Source of the DNA: DASSQJ01 sp963772645
Lineage (GTDB): Bacteria; Actinomycetota; Actinomycetes; Actinomycetales; Dermatophilaceae
Length of the DNA: 64,000 nucleotides
Assembly (NCBI GenBank): GCA_963772645.1
Contig: CAVYYD010000015.1
Location: 62,001 to 126,000 of the forward strand
Direction of reading: 5' to 3'
Shown here: one piece after another, positions 39,713 to 48,704 of the stretch
How positions within the stretch are numbered: the stretch's first letter is position 1
Layout of the letters: every line of letters starts with the position of its first letter
Notes under the pieces: model-generated
Seen by the model: only the letters and a program-made list of their open reading frames with translations
Database searches by the model: none
Told to the model about the DNA's origin: nothing
Program-made: the position numbers and the translations under genes

Positions 39713-40696
39713 TCAGCCGCGGGCGGTGCGCACCAGCGGCGCGATCTCCTCGGCGGCGGTGTCGCCGTAGGCGGCGGCGAGGCGGTCGAGGAAGTGGTCA
39801 CGGGTGACGACGTACTCCTGGGTCCCGACGGTCTCCAGGACGTAGGCCGCGAGCACCGAGCCGATCTGGGCGGCGCGCTCGTGGCCCAGCCCTCCCTGGA
39901 GGCCGACGAGGAACCCGGCCCGGAAGGCGTCACCGACCCCGGTGGGGTCGACCCGGGCGACGTCGCGCACGACCGGGACGTGGATCGGGTCCTGCCCGCG
40001 GGTGCGGATGTCGGCGCCGTCCTTGCCCCGGGTGATCACCCGGGTGGTGACCCGGTCGTCGATCTCGGCCTGGCTCCACCCGGTCTTGGTCTCGGTCAGG
40101 TGCGACTCGTACTCGTTCGTCACGAGGTAGTCCGCCCCGTCGATGAGACGGCGGATGAACGGCCCGTCGGCGAACGCGAGCTGCTGGGACGGGTCGGCGA
40201 CGAACGGGATCCCGCGGGAGCGGCACTCCTCGGTGTGCCGCAGCATCGCCTCGGGGTCGTCGGCGCCGATGAGCACGAGGTCGAGCCCCCACTGCTCGTG
40301 GATCGGGCCGAGCTCGATCATCCGCGCCTCGGACATCGCCCCCGCGTAGAAGGTGGCGATCTGGGCCATGTCGTCGTCGGTCGTGCAGACGAACCGGGCC
40401 GTGTGCTGGGTGTCGGAGATGTGGACGTGGTCGGTGACGACCCCGTGCCGGGAGAGCCAGCTGCGGTAGTCCGCGAAGTCCTCCCCGGCCGCCCCGATGA
40501 GGATGGGGCGCGCCCCCAGGACCGCCATGCCGAAGCAGATGTTCCCGGCGATGCCTCCCCGCCGGATCTCCAGGCGGTCGGCGAGGAAGCTCACCGAGAT
40601 CTTGTCGAGCTGCTCGACGACGAGCGAGTCCGAGAAGCTGCCTCGGAAGGTCATGAGGTGGTCGGTCGCGATGGACCCCGTGACGGCGATCTGCAC
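39713..40696 (-). CDS. adoK: PfkB family sugar kinase, adenosine kinase-like
   Basis: A 327-residue ribokinase-fold kinase: MQIAVTGSIATDHLMTFRGS at the N-terminus, EIRRGGIAGNICFGMAVLGA (substrate-site GG motif), and the anion-hole and catalytic motif RVDPTGVGDAFRAGFLVGL. Sequence and neighbourhood match M. tuberculosis AdoK (Rv2202c), which phosphorylates adenosine to AMP and is closer to bacterial ribokinases than to eukaryotic adenosine kinases. The GTG at 40696 lies 7 nt from TAGGTT. Substrate assignment rests on homology. Confidence 0.88.
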   Translation of the reverse strand: MQIAVTGSIATDHLMTFRGSFSDSLVVEQLDKISVSFLADRLEIRRGGIAGNICFGMAVLGARPILIGAAGEDFADYRSWLSRHGVVTDHVHISDTQHTARFVCTTDDDMAQIATFYAGAMSEARMIELGPIHEQWGLDLVLIGADDPEAMLRHTEECRSRGIPFVADPSQQLAFADGPFIRRLIDGADYLVTNEYESHLTETKTGWSQAEIDDRVTTRVITRGKDGADIRTRGQDPIHVPVVRDVARVDPTGVGDAFRAGFLVGLQGGLGHERAAQIGSVLAAYVLETVGTQEYVVTRDHFLDRLAAAYGDTAAEEIAPLVRTARG

Positions 40697-40703
40697 GCCT
40701 GTG

Positions 40704-40709
40704 AACCTA
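40704..40709 (-). promoter_or_regulatory. -10 element for adoK-aat, leaderless start
   Basis: Reading leftward, TAGGTT ends 7 nt before the adoK GTG at 40696. Confidence 0.5.
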
Positions 40710-40743
40710 CCGGTCGGTCAGCCGGGGCGGGGAGGCTGCTCGG

Positions 40744-41121
40744 TCAGCTGAAGCTGTCGCCGCAGGCGCAGGAGCTGCCGGCGTTCGGGTTGTCGATCGT
40801 GAAGCCCTGCTTCTCGATGGTGTCCGAGAAGTCGATGGTGGCGCCCTCGAGGTACGGGGCGCTCATCCGGTCGACGACCACCTCGACACCGTCGAAGTCG
40901 CGCACGAGGTCACCATCGAGGGTGCGCTCGTCGAAGTACAGCTGGTAGATCAGGCCCGAGCAGCCGCCGGGCTGCACGCCGACGCGAAGTCGCAGGTCGT
41001 CGCGGCCCTCCTGCTCGAGCAGGGACGCGACCTTCGACGCCGCGACGTCGGTGAGGACGACGCCGTGGGTGCCGGCGTCGACCCCGGCGGGGGTCGTGGT
41101 GGTCTGGAGCTGGTCGCTCAT
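40744..41121 (-). CDS. erpA: Iron-sulfur cluster insertion protein ErpA (A-type carrier)
   Basis: A 125-residue HesB/IscA-type protein: VVLTDVAASKVASLLEQEGR, LRLRVGVQPGGCSGLIYQLY with the first cluster cysteine, VVVDRMSAPYLEGATIDFSD, and the C-terminal ligands in GSSCACGDSFS. It delivers clusters to enzymes such as the LipA and NadA encoded in this window. The ATG at 41121 has AGGAGA at the right distance. A TATCCT -10 at complement 41205-41210 implies a leader of about 75 nt, unlike the leaderless neighbours. Confidence 0.94.
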   Translation of the reverse strand: MSDQLQTTTTPAGVDAGTHGVVLTDVAASKVASLLEQEGRDDLRLRVGVQPGGCSGLIYQLYFDERTLDGDLVRDFDGVEVVVDRMSAPYLEGATIDFSDTIEKQGFTIDNPNAGSSCACGDSFS

Positions 41122-41259
41122 GGGTGCTCTCCTCGTGCTGGGTCCTGGGTGCGGGTCCACCCGGTCAACCGCGGACCGGTCACCGGTGTTCCCCGACCCG
41201 GTCAAGGATACGCCGCCCGGCAGGCCGGGACGCCCCGACGCCCCCGCGACGACGGCCTG

Positions 41260-42429
41260 CTACCGCGCCGGGGACCAGGTCCGGGCCACCCGGGTCGTGC
41301 GCGCCGTGAGCGTGGCGACCGGGTCGGCGACCATGGCCTCGACGTCGCGCGCGGTCTCCGCCACGGTGTAGCAGCCGGCGAGGCCCATGCCCATCGTCTC
41401 GCGGCGGCCGACGAGGCACTCACCGGCAAGGACGACGGTGGGCTGCCCGGTGGCCAGGGTCGCCTCGGCGACGCCGGAGACCACAGACCCGCGCACGGAC
41501 GTCCAGTCCAGCCGGCCGGTGGCGGTGACGACGAGGTCGCTGCCGGCGGCCGCCACCTCGAACCCGGTGACCCGCAGGACCTCCCCGACCGCTCCCACGG
41601 TGCGGGCGCCGAGGGCGAGGAGGGAGTAGCCGAGCCCGCCCGCGGCGCCGGCGCCGGGCTCGCGGTCGAGCCGGCGGGGCAGGCCGGAGAGCAGGTCGAG
41701 CGGCGCCGCGGGCATCGAGCGCCCGAGGACCTCGGCGAACCGGCCCAGCGCCCGCTCGAGGTCCTGCGCCTGCGAGGCCGAGGCGCCCTTCTGCGGCGCC
41801 TCGACGGCGCTGGTGCCCTGGAGGCCCAGGAGTGGGGTCTCCTCGTCGGTGGCCAGCACGAGCTCCACGCCGGCCAACCGGTCGAGGACGGCGGGCATCC
41901 CGAGGAGCGCGTCGTCGCGCAGGTCGGCCAGGGCCGCCCCGCCCCGGGCCAGGCCGGCCGGCGGGCCGGCGCCGAGCGCGGCGAGCATCCCGGCCCCGCC
42001 GTCGTTGGTGCTCCCGCCGCCCACCCCGACGACCACCCGGCCGGCCCCCTCGTCGAGCGCGGCCTGGAGCAGCTGGCCGACGCCCCAGGTGCTCGTCAGC
42101 CCGGGGTCCCGCTCGTCGGCACCGAGCAGGTGCAGCCCGATCGCCTGGGCGGCCTCGACGTAGGCGGTGCGTCGTCCGCGCCCGTCCTCGACGACGAGCA
42201 CCGCGGCCGGCACCTCACGGCCGAGCGGGTCGCTCACCGTGGTGGCGACCGTGGTGCCACCCACGGCGAGCTCGAGGACGTCGAGGAACCCGGGGCCGCC
42301 GCCCGAGAGGGGCAGCAGCCGCAGGTCGTCGTGGGGTGCGCCCGCGGACCAGCCCCCCGCGAGCGCGGCCGCGGTCTGGACCGGTCCCAGCGTCGACCCG
42401 AAGGCGTCGGGGGCGATGAGGACGCGCAC
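41260..42429 (-). CDS. Glycerate kinase
   Basis: A 389-residue kinase of the GlxK/GarK fold: MRVLIAPDAFGSTLGPVQTA at the N-terminus, LRLLPLSGGGPGFLDVLE, TWGVGQLLQAALDEGAGRVV, VVGVGGGSTNDGGAGMLAAL and a C-terminal GMGLAGCYTVAETA. It would phosphorylate glycerate to 2-phosphoglycerate or 3-phosphoglycerate. It starts at a GTG with a leaderless-type -10 and is divergent from nadA. Confidence 0.88.
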   Translation of the reverse strand: MRVLIAPDAFGSTLGPVQTAAALAGGWSAGAPHDDLRLLPLSGGGPGFLDVLELAVGGTTVATTVSDPLGREVPAAVLVVEDGRGRRTAYVEAAQAIGLHLLGADERDPGLTSTWGVGQLLQAALDEGAGRVVVGVGGGSTNDGGAGMLAALGAGPPAGLARGGAALADLRDDALLGMPAVLDRLAGVELVLATDEETPLLGLQGTSAVEAPQKGASASQAQDLERALGRFAEVLGRSMPAAPLDLLSGLPRRLDREPGAGAAGGLGYSLLALGARTVGAVGEVLRVTGFEVAAAGSDLVVTATGRLDWTSVRGSVVSGVAEATLATGQPTVVLAGECLVGRRETMGMGLAGCYTVAETARDVEAMVADPVATLTARTTRVARTWSPAR

Positions 42430-42435
42430 GTCCCG

Positions 42436-42441
42436 AGCGTA
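42436..42441 (-). promoter_or_regulatory. -10 element for the glycerate kinase gene, leaderless start
   Basis: Reading leftward, TACGCT ends 6 nt before the GTG at 42429. The divergent nadA -10 is 60 bp away. Confidence 0.5.
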
Positions 42442-42500
42442 TCGGGACCGGACCGGCCGGGCGCGCCCGGTCGCGACGGCACCCGCCCGGGCGAACCGCC

Positions 42501-42506
42501 TACGAT
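42501..42506 (+). promoter_or_regulatory. -10 element for nadA, leaderless start
   Basis: TACGAT ends 6 nt before the GTG at 42513. No ribosome site is visible. Confidence 0.55.
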
Positions 42507-42512
42507 TCCCCC

Positions 42513-43709
42513 GTGACGACGACGACCGGATCGCCCCGCAACGCTCCGCTCCCCCTGCTCCTCCTGGGCCACGGGCGCGACCTCGGCAGCGAGCGCGGCG
42601 TCGAGTGCCCCGGCGACCTCCCGGCGCCCTCCGACCCTGCCCTCGTCGAGCGAGCCCGGGCGGCGAAGGCGGCGCTCGGCGACCGGGTGTTCGTCCTCGG
42701 CCACCACTACCAGCGCGACGAGGTCATCGAGTTCGCCGACGTCACCGGCGACTCCTTCAAGCTCGCCAAGGAGGCCGCCGCCCGGCCGGAGGCCGAGTAC
42801 GTGGTCTTCTGCGGGGTCCACTTCATGGCCGAGTCCGCCGACATCCTCACCGGGGACCACCAGCGCGTCGTCCTCCCGGACCTCGCGGCGGGGTGCTCGA
42901 TGGCCGACATGGCCGCGATCGACCAGGTCGAGGACTGCTGGGACGACCTCGTCCAGGCCGGCGTCGCCGACGTCACGGTGCCGGTCACCTACATGAACTC
43001 CTCGGCCGCCATCAAGGCCTTCACCGGGCGCCACGGCGGCACCGTCTGCACCTCCTCGAACGCGATGACGGCCCTGGGCTGGGCCCTGGAGCGGGCGGGC
43101 GAGGAGGGCAAGGTCCTCTTCCTCCCCGACCAGCACCTGGGCCGCAACACCTACCTGCGCGACCTCGGCGGTTCGCTGTCGGACTGCGTCGTCTGGGACC
43201 CGCACCGGCCGATGGGAGGCCTCACCCCCGAGCAGCTCCGCGACGCGACGATGATCCTCTGGCGCGGGCACTGCTCGGTGCACGGCCGGTTCACGGTCGA
43301 CGCGGTCCGGGCGGCCCGGCGCGAGGTGCCTGACGTCAAGGTCATCGTGCACCCGGAGTGCCGGAACGAGGTCGTCGAGCTCGCCGACGAGGTGGGCTCG
43401 ACCGAGAAGATCATCGCGACGATCGCCGCCGCCCCGGCGGGGAGCGCGTGGGCGGTCGGGACCGAGCTCAACCTCGTCCAACGGCTCGCCCGGCAGTTCC
43501 CAGAGCAGCGGGTCGTCTTCCTCGAGAAGAACGTCTGCTACTGCTCGACGATGAACCGCATCGACCTGCCGCACCTGGTGTGGGCGCTCGAGTCGCTCGT
43601 CGAGGGCCGGGTCGTCAACGCCGTCGAGGTCGAGCCGCAGACCGCGCACTGGGCCCGGGTCGCCCTCGACCAGATGCTGGCCCTGCCCGGCGGGACCGCC
43701 CGGGACTGA
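42513..43709 (+). CDS. nadA: Quinolinate synthase NadA
   Basis: A 398-residue [4Fe-4S] enzyme that condenses iminoaspartate with dihydroxyacetone phosphate in NAD synthesis. It shows VFVLGHHYQRDEVIEFADVT, VFCGVHFMAESADI (cluster cysteine), VTYMNSSAAIKAF with CTSSNA, LPDQHLGRNTY, WRGHCSVHGRF, VIVHPECRNEVV (cluster cysteine) and EKNVCYCSTMNRI. The longer N-terminus is typical of the actinobacterial form. The nadB and nadC partners, often adjacent, are not in this window. ErpA, encoded nearby, may mature it. Confidence 0.95.
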   Translation: MTTTTGSPRNAPLPLLLLGHGRDLGSERGVECPGDLPAPSDPALVERARAAKAALGDRVFVLGHHYQRDEVIEFADVTGDSFKLAKEAAARPEAEYVVFCGVHFMAESADILTGDHQRVVLPDLAAGCSMADMAAIDQVEDCWDDLVQAGVADVTVPVTYMNSSAAIKAFTGRHGGTVCTSSNAMTALGWALERAGEEGKVLFLPDQHLGRNTYLRDLGGSLSDCVVWDPHRPMGGLTPEQLRDATMILWRGHCSVHGRFTVDAVRAARREVPDVKVIVHPECRNEVVELADEVGSTEKIIATIAAAPAGSAWAVGTELNLVQRLARQFPEQRVVFLEKNVCYCSTMNRIDLPHLVWALESLVEGRVVNAVEVEPQTAHWARVALDQMLALPGGTARD

Positions 43710-43722
43710 CGGCCGCCGCCGG

Positions 43723-45085
43723 TCAGGAGGGCAGCGCGCCGAGCCGGGCGAGCAGGAGCGCCTCGGCGAGGCAGACCCGCTCGAACTCCTCGAGGTGCAG
43801 CGACTCGTTCGCCCCATGGGCCCGCGCGTCGGGGTCCTCGACGCCGGTGACGAGGATCGCCGCCTCGGGGAACCGGGTCGCGAACGCGGCGACGAACGGG
43901 ATCGAGCCCCCGACGCCGATGTCGACCGGCGCGACCCCCCACGCGTCGGTGAACGCCGCGCGGGCCTGGTCGTAGACCGGCCCGTCGGCTGCGGCGGCGA
44001 ACCCGGCCCCGCGCTCGTCGAGGGTCACCTCGACCGCGGCGCCCCACGGCACCCGGGCCATCAGGTGCTCCTGGAGCCGCGCGAAGGCGTCGAGGTCGTG
44101 CTCTGCCGGGGCGATCCGCATCGAGATCTTCGCGGCGGCCGACGGGACCAGGGTGTTCGAGCTCGTCGCGATCGTCGGCGCGTCGATGCCGATCGTCGTG
44201 ATCGAGGGCTTGGCCCACATCCGGGTGAGCAGCGAGCCGGAGCCCACGCTCTGCACCCCGTCGAGCAGCCCGGACTCGCGCCGGAGCCGGTCCTCGTCGT
44301 AGTCCAGGTCGGAGGCGACGCCCTCCCGGAGGCCGGCGACGGCGACGTTGCCCTCGTCGTCGTGCAGCGAGGCGAGCAGCCGGACGAGCACCATGAGGGC
44401 GTCCGGCACCGCACCCCCGAACATGCCGGAGTGGACGCCGTGGTCCAGGGTCCGCGCGGTGACGACGGCGCGGACCATCCCGCGCAGTGTCGTGGTGAGG
44501 GCGGGCTCGCCGATGTCCCAGTTGCCGGAGTCGGCCAGGACGATCGCGTCGGCGCGCAGCCTCTCGCCGTGCCGCTCCAGGATGGTGGGCAGCGAGTCGG
44601 AGCCGATCTCCTCCTCGCCCTCGACGAAGACCGTCACGCCGACCGGCAGGTCGTCGCCGAGCGCGCGCAGGGCGGCGAGGTGCGCCATGACCCCGGCCTT
44701 GTCGTCGGCGGCGCCCCGCCCGTACAGCCGGCCGTTCCGCTCGGTGGGCTCGAAGGGCGGGCTGTCCCAGCAGGGCCTCGTCGCCGGGGGGCTGGACGTC
44801 GTGGTGCGCGTAGAGGGTGACGGTGCGCGAGCCGGGCGGCCCGTCGCGGTGCCCGATGACGGCGGGCCGGCCGCCCTCCCGGACGATCTCGACGTCGAGG
44901 CCCTCCGCCCTCAGCAGCTCGGCGACCGCCTCGGCGCTGGACGCGACGTGGGCCTGGTCGAAGGCGTCGAGGGAGACGCTCGGGATACGGGTCAGCGCCT
45001 CGAGGTCGGAGCGCACCTGCGGCATCAGCTCGTGGACCCGCTCGCGCAGGGCGGAGATCTGGTCGGGGGTGAGGACGTCGGTCAC
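43723..45085 (-). pseudogene. M20 family dipeptidase, frameshifted
   Basis: A zinc-dependent peptidase. The GTG at 45085 starts MTDVLTPDQISALRERVHEL. The first metal motif is VTLYAHHDVQPPG. The frame is lost near 44770 and resumes as GRLYGRGAADDKAGVMAHLA. The catalytic and metal pair is VEGEEEIGSDSLPTIL, followed by the dimerisation domain and GGSIPFVAAFATRFPEAAIL with GANESLHLEEF (last metal His). All parts of a full-length CPG2-like dipeptidase are present, so the break is probably a sequence error. The start is 8 nt from TAGTGT. It is divergent from the DUF3043 gene. Confidence 0.85.
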
Positions 45086-45093
45086 GTGTCACG

Positions 45094-45099
45094 ACACTA
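45094..45099 (-). promoter_or_regulatory. -10 element for the M20 peptidase gene, leaderless start
   Basis: Reading leftward, TAGTGT ends 8 nt before the GTG at 45085, one base more than in most other cases in this window. Confidence 0.4.
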
Positions 45100-45174
45100 C
45101 CGAGGCGGGGTCCGGGCGGGCGCCCCGGTCGGCAGCCCGGCGGCGGCCGGTCGGCGGCCCCCCGCGCGAGCACC

Positions 45175-45180
45175 TAGCAT
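45175..45180 (+). promoter_or_regulatory. -10 element for the DUF3043 gene, leaderless start
   Basis: TAGCAT ends 7 nt before the GTG at 45188. An ATG at 45179 overlaps the -10 itself and so cannot be transcribed from it. Confidence 0.55.
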
Positions 45181-45187
45181 GGGGGCC

Positions 45188-45766
45188 GTGTTCGGACGCA
45201 GCAGGACGGAGCAGTCGGGGACGCCTCAGGAGGCGCACCCGCAGCGCGAGGGCGCCAAGAACCGGCCGACCCCGAAGCGGCGGGAGCGCGAGGCGGCACG
45301 CCGCCAGCCGCTGGTGCAGGCCGACCGCAAGCAGGCCCGACAGCAGGAGAAGGCCAAGCGCAGCGAGCAGCTCGCGCTCACCCGCCAGGCAATGGTCACC
45401 GGCGACGAGCGGCACCTGCCCCCGCGGGACAAGGGACCGGTCCGGCGCTACATCCGCGACTACGTCGACGCCCGGTGGAACCTCGCCGAGTTCATGCTTC
45501 CGGTGATGGTGCTCGTCCTCGCCCTCAGCTTCCTCCGGTACGCGACGGTCCTCGCGCTCGTCACCGCGCTGACCTACGGCATCATCCTCGTCGCGGTCGC
45601 CGACACCTTCTTCATGTGGCGCCGCTGCCGCAGCCGGCTCGTCGAGAAGTTCGGCGCGGACAAGGTCGGCAAGGGTGGCGGCATGTACGCCGCGATGCGG
45701 GCCTTCCAGATGCGCCGGTTCCGGATGCCGCGCGCGATGGTCGACCGGGGCGCCTACCCCACCTGA
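45188..45766 (+). CDS. DUF3043 domain protein
   Basis: A 192-residue membrane protein conserved in actinobacteria (Rv2206-like). A very basic N-terminal half (PTPKRREREAARRQPLVQAD, RQQEKAKRSEQLALTRQAM, then PPRDKGPVRRYIRDYVDARW) precedes two membrane segments (FMLPVMVLVLALSFLRYATV and VTALTYGIILVAVADTFFMW). The tail has RCRSRLVEKFGADKVGKGGG. Function is unknown. The charged helix could bind nucleic acid, ribosomes or lipid headgroups. Confidence 0.85.
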   Translation: MFGRSRTEQSGTPQEAHPQREGAKNRPTPKRREREAARRQPLVQADRKQARQQEKAKRSEQLALTRQAMVTGDERHLPPRDKGPVRRYIRDYVDARWNLAEFMLPVMVLVLALSFLRYATVLALVTALTYGIILVAVADTFFMWRRCRSRLVEKFGADKVGKGGGMYAAMRAFQMRRFRMPRAMVDRGAYPT

Positions 45767-45775
45767 CCGGCTCGC

Positions 45776-45991
45776 TCAGGGCGCGGGCTCGAGGCTCATC
45801 GGGCCGTAGACGACCTCGCCGTCGCGGTGCAGCGTGACCGAGGCGACCCCGGCGTCGGCGAGCTCGTGCCACACCTCGCCGAACCAGCTCTCGGCATCAC
45901 CCTGGCTGGGGAACGCGGTGTCCGTCGTCGGCTCGCCGGTCACCGGCCGCCCGTCGGGCCCGGCGTAGGTCCACGTCCAGCGCTCGCTCAC
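45776..45991 (-). CDS. Small conserved hypothetical protein downstream of gcvT
   Basis: A 71-residue soluble protein: VSERWTWTYAGPDGRPVTGE, then FPSQGDAESWFGEVWHELAD and GVASVTLHRDGEVVYGPMSL. It has an alternating strand and helix pattern and no cysteine. The GTG overlaps the gcvT stop by four bases, so it is coupled to gcvT. I recognise it only as a conserved actinobacterial hypothetical. Confidence 0.68.
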   Translation of the reverse strand: MSERWTWTYAGPDGRPVTGEPTTDTAFPSQGDAESWFGEVWHELADAGVASVTLHRDGEVVYGPMSLEPAP

Positions 45992-47100
45992 GCCGACCGC
46001 ACCCCCGCCTCGACGAACGGCGGCTTGGTGACGGTGGCGGCCACGTCGCGGCCGCGGACGTCGACGACGACATCGTCGCCGAGGGTCACCGACCGGTCGA
46101 GGAGCGCCAGCGCGATGCCCTGCCGCCGGGTCGGCGAGAAGGTGCCCGACGTCACCTCGCCGACCACCGCGCCGGCGGCGTCCCGCACCTCGCAGTGCGG
46201 GCGCGGGATGCCGCGACCGGTGACGACGAGGCCGCGCATCAGCCGGGTGGTCTTGGCCGCGCGCTCGGCACCGAGGGCCTCCTTTCCCCAGAAGGCCGGC
46301 TTGTCCCAGCCGACCGCCCAGGCGGCGCCGGCCATCACCGGGGTGATCTCGAGCGAGAGGTCGTTGCCGTGCAGCGGGTAGCCCATCTCGGTGCGCAGCG
46401 TGTCGCGGGCGCCGAGCCCGGCGGGCAGGCCGCCCTCGTCGGCGACCGCGGCGACGAGGGCGTCCCAGAGCGACCCGGTGCCCTCCCAGGCCGGCACGAC
46501 CTCGTAGCCACGCTCCCCGGTGTAGCCGGTGCGGCAGACGATGAGCGGCATCCCCTCCCACTGCGTCTCGACGAAGCTCATGTAGTCGTGGCCGACCGGC
46601 AGCCCGAGCGCCCGCAGCACCTCGTCGGACCGCGGGCCCTGCACGGCGAGGACCCCGTAGCGCTGGTGGAGGTCCTCGACGGTCAGGCCCGCGGGGGCAG
46701 CAGCGGCGAGCAGCTCGACGACCCGTGCGGTGTTGGCGGCGTTCGGGATGAGGAAGACGTCGTCGTCGGCGCGCAGGTACTGGATGAGGTCGTCGACCAC
46801 CCCGCCCGACTCGGTGCAGCACATCGTGTACTGCGCCTGTCCCGGACCGATGCGGCCCAGGTCGTTGGTGAGGCAGGCGTTGACGAAGTCGGCGGCCCCC
46901 GGGCCGGAGACCCGGGCCTTGCCCAGGTGCGAGACGTCGAAGATGCCGACCCGCTCGCGCACCGCCGTGTGCTCGGCGACGACCCCCCCGCCCGGGTACT
47001 CGATGGGCATCGACCAGCCGCCGAAGTCGGCCATCTTGGCGCCGAGGGCCACGTGGCGGTCGTGGATCGGGGAGCGCAGCAGCGAGGTCTCGTCGGTCAT
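45988..47100 (-). CDS. gcvT: Glycine cleavage system aminomethyltransferase (T protein)
   Basis: A 370-residue THF-dependent enzyme: GAKMADFGGWSMPIEYPGGG, VGIFDVSHLGKARVSGPGA, QAQYTMCCTESGGVVDDLIQ (active-site Asp), RTGYTGERGYEVVP and LGARDTLRTEMGYPLHGNDL. It moves the aminomethyl group from lipoylated H protein to THF. The H and P proteins are elsewhere, but the lipoate genes lipB and lipA are in this window. The ATG at 47100 is 7 nt from TAACGT and is divergent from pepA. Confidence 0.95.
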   Translation of the reverse strand: MTDETSLLRSPIHDRHVALGAKMADFGGWSMPIEYPGGGVVAEHTAVRERVGIFDVSHLGKARVSGPGAADFVNACLTNDLGRIGPGQAQYTMCCTESGGVVDDLIQYLRADDDVFLIPNAANTARVVELLAAAAPAGLTVEDLHQRYGVLAVQGPRSDEVLRALGLPVGHDYMSFVETQWEGMPLIVCRTGYTGERGYEVVPAWEGTGSLWDALVAAVADEGGLPAGLGARDTLRTEMGYPLHGNDLSLEITPVMAGAAWAVGWDKPAFWGKEALGAERAAKTTRLMRGLVVTGRGIPRPHCEVRDAAGAVVGEVTSGTFSPTRRQGIALALLDRSVTLGDDVVVDVRGRDVAATVTKPPFVEAGVRSA

Positions 47101-47107
47101 GGTGGGC

Positions 47108-47113
47108 ACGTTA
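47108..47113 (-). promoter_or_regulatory. -10 element for gcvT, leaderless start
   Basis: Reading leftward, TAACGT ends 7 nt before the ATG at 47100. The divergent pepA -10 is 31 bp away. Confidence 0.55.
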
Positions 47114-47144
47114 CCGCTCGTGCCGTGCGTCCCGACACGCTCGG

Positions 47145-47150
47145 TAGTCT
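47145..47150 (+). promoter_or_regulatory. -10 element for pepA, leaderless start
   Basis: TAGTCT ends 7 nt before the ATG at 47158. Confidence 0.55.
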
Positions 47151-47157
47151 GCCCCTC

Positions 47158-48696
47158 ATGACCTCGCTGACCCTCTCGACCAGGACCGCCGCCGACCTCG
47201 CCGTGGAGGCACTCGTCATCGGGTCGGTGCAGACCCCGGACGGCGCCGACGTCGCCGCCGGCCACGGGCTGCCCCGCAAGGCCGTCGTCCACCTCCAGGC
47301 CGTCCTCGCCGACCTCGAGGCGACCGGCAAGCCCGACGAGGTGCACCGGGTGGTCGCCGTGCCCGGGGTCAAGGCGACCTCGGTCGTGGTCACCGGGCTC
47401 GGCGAGGGCACGCCCGGCACCACGTCCTTCGACCCGACGGCCCTGCGTGAGGCGGCGGGTACCGCGCTGCGCACGGTGCGCGGCAAGAAGACGGTGGGCG
47501 TGGCGCTGCCGACCCCGGACGCCGAGCGGGTCGGTGCCGTCGCCGACGGCGCGTGGGCCGGCTGCTACGCCTACGACAAGACCGCGCCACTCGCCGAGGC
47601 GGGGCGCACCGGCCGCCGGGGGTCCCGCGCCACGGAGCACTCGGGGGGTCCCAAGGTCACCGTCGTCTCCGGTGCCGGCCAGGGGCGGGCGGTCAAGGAC
47701 GCGGTCACCCGGGCCGGCGTCGTCGGGGCGGCCCGGGACTGGGCCCGCGACCTGGTCAACACCCCGCCGAACCTCCTGGTCCCGCAGTCGTTCGCCGAGG
47801 CGGTCCGCCGCCGCACCTCGGCGTCGGCGGCGAAGGTCACCGTCTCCGTCCTCGACGAGAAGGCGCTCGCCAAGGGAGGCTTCGGCGGCATCGTCGGGGT
47901 CGGCCAGGGCTCGGCGCACCCGCCGCGGATCGTCACGATGTCGTGGGCGCCGTCCGGCGCGTCGGGCTCCGTGGCCCTCGTCGGCAAGGGCATCACCTTC
48001 GACAGCGGCGGCCTCAACATCAAGCCGCCGACCGGCATGGTCACGATGAAGTGCGACATGGCCGGCGCGGCGGCGGTCGCCGGGGCGGTCCTCGCCGCGG
48101 CCGAGCTCGACCTGCCGGTCGCCGTCACCGGGTACCTGTGCCTCGCCGAGAACATGCCGGGCGGGTCCGCCCAGCGGCCGAGCGACGTCGTCGTCATGCG
48201 CGACGGCACGAGCGTGGAGATCCTGGACACCGACGCCGAGGGACGAATGGTCCTCGGCGACGGCATCTGCCTGGCCAGCGAGAAGAACCCCGACTGGATC
48301 GTCGACATCGCCACCCTCACCGGCGCCCAGCAGGTGGCTCTCGGCACGGACATCGCGGGGGTCATGGGCAACGACGACGAGTTCCGGGCCTCGGTCGTCG
48401 CCGCGGCCGACCGGGTCGGCGAGGGCGCCTGGCCGATGCCGCTGCCGGTCGCCCTGCGCGCCAAGCTCGAGACCCCGACGGCCGACATCGCGCACAAGGG
48501 CGACCGGGACGGCGGGATGCTCACTGCCGGCCTGTTCCTCCAGGAGTTCGTCGGGGAGGGCATCCGCTGGGCGCACGTCGACATCGCCGGGCCGGCCTTC
48601 AACACCAAGGGTCCCCGTGGTGCCACGCCCAAGGGTGGCACCGGGTTCGGGGTGTCCACGCTCGTCGCCCTGCTCGAACGGCACGCCGGCCGCTGA
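47158..48696 (+). CDS. pepA: Leucyl aminopeptidase (M17)
   Basis: A 512-residue cytosolic aminopeptidase with two metal ions. The C-terminal catalytic domain shows VALVGKGITFDSGGLNIKPP, MVTMKCDMAGAAAVAGAV, the M17 signature SVEILDTDAEGRMVLGDGIC, and IVDIATLTGAQQVALGTDIA. The N-terminal domain (to about 160) is variable, as usual. The lysine, three aspartates and glutamate of the metal site are all kept. It is transcribed alone from a leaderless-type promoter. Confidence 0.95.
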   Translation: MTSLTLSTRTAADLAVEALVIGSVQTPDGADVAAGHGLPRKAVVHLQAVLADLEATGKPDEVHRVVAVPGVKATSVVVTGLGEGTPGTTSFDPTALREAAGTALRTVRGKKTVGVALPTPDAERVGAVADGAWAGCYAYDKTAPLAEAGRTGRRGSRATEHSGGPKVTVVSGAGQGRAVKDAVTRAGVVGAARDWARDLVNTPPNLLVPQSFAEAVRRRTSASAAKVTVSVLDEKALAKGGFGGIVGVGQGSAHPPRIVTMSWAPSGASGSVALVGKGITFDSGGLNIKPPTGMVTMKCDMAGAAAVAGAVLAAAELDLPVAVTGYLCLAENMPGGSAQRPSDVVVMRDGTSVEILDTDAEGRMVLGDGICLASEKNPDWIVDIATLTGAQQVALGTDIAGVMGNDDEFRASVVAAADRVGEGAWPMPLPVALRAKLETPTADIAHKGDRDGGMLTAGLFLQEFVGEGIRWAHVDIAGPAFNTKGPRGATPKGGTGFGVSTLVALLERHAGR

Positions 48697-48704
48697 CCGG
48701 TCGC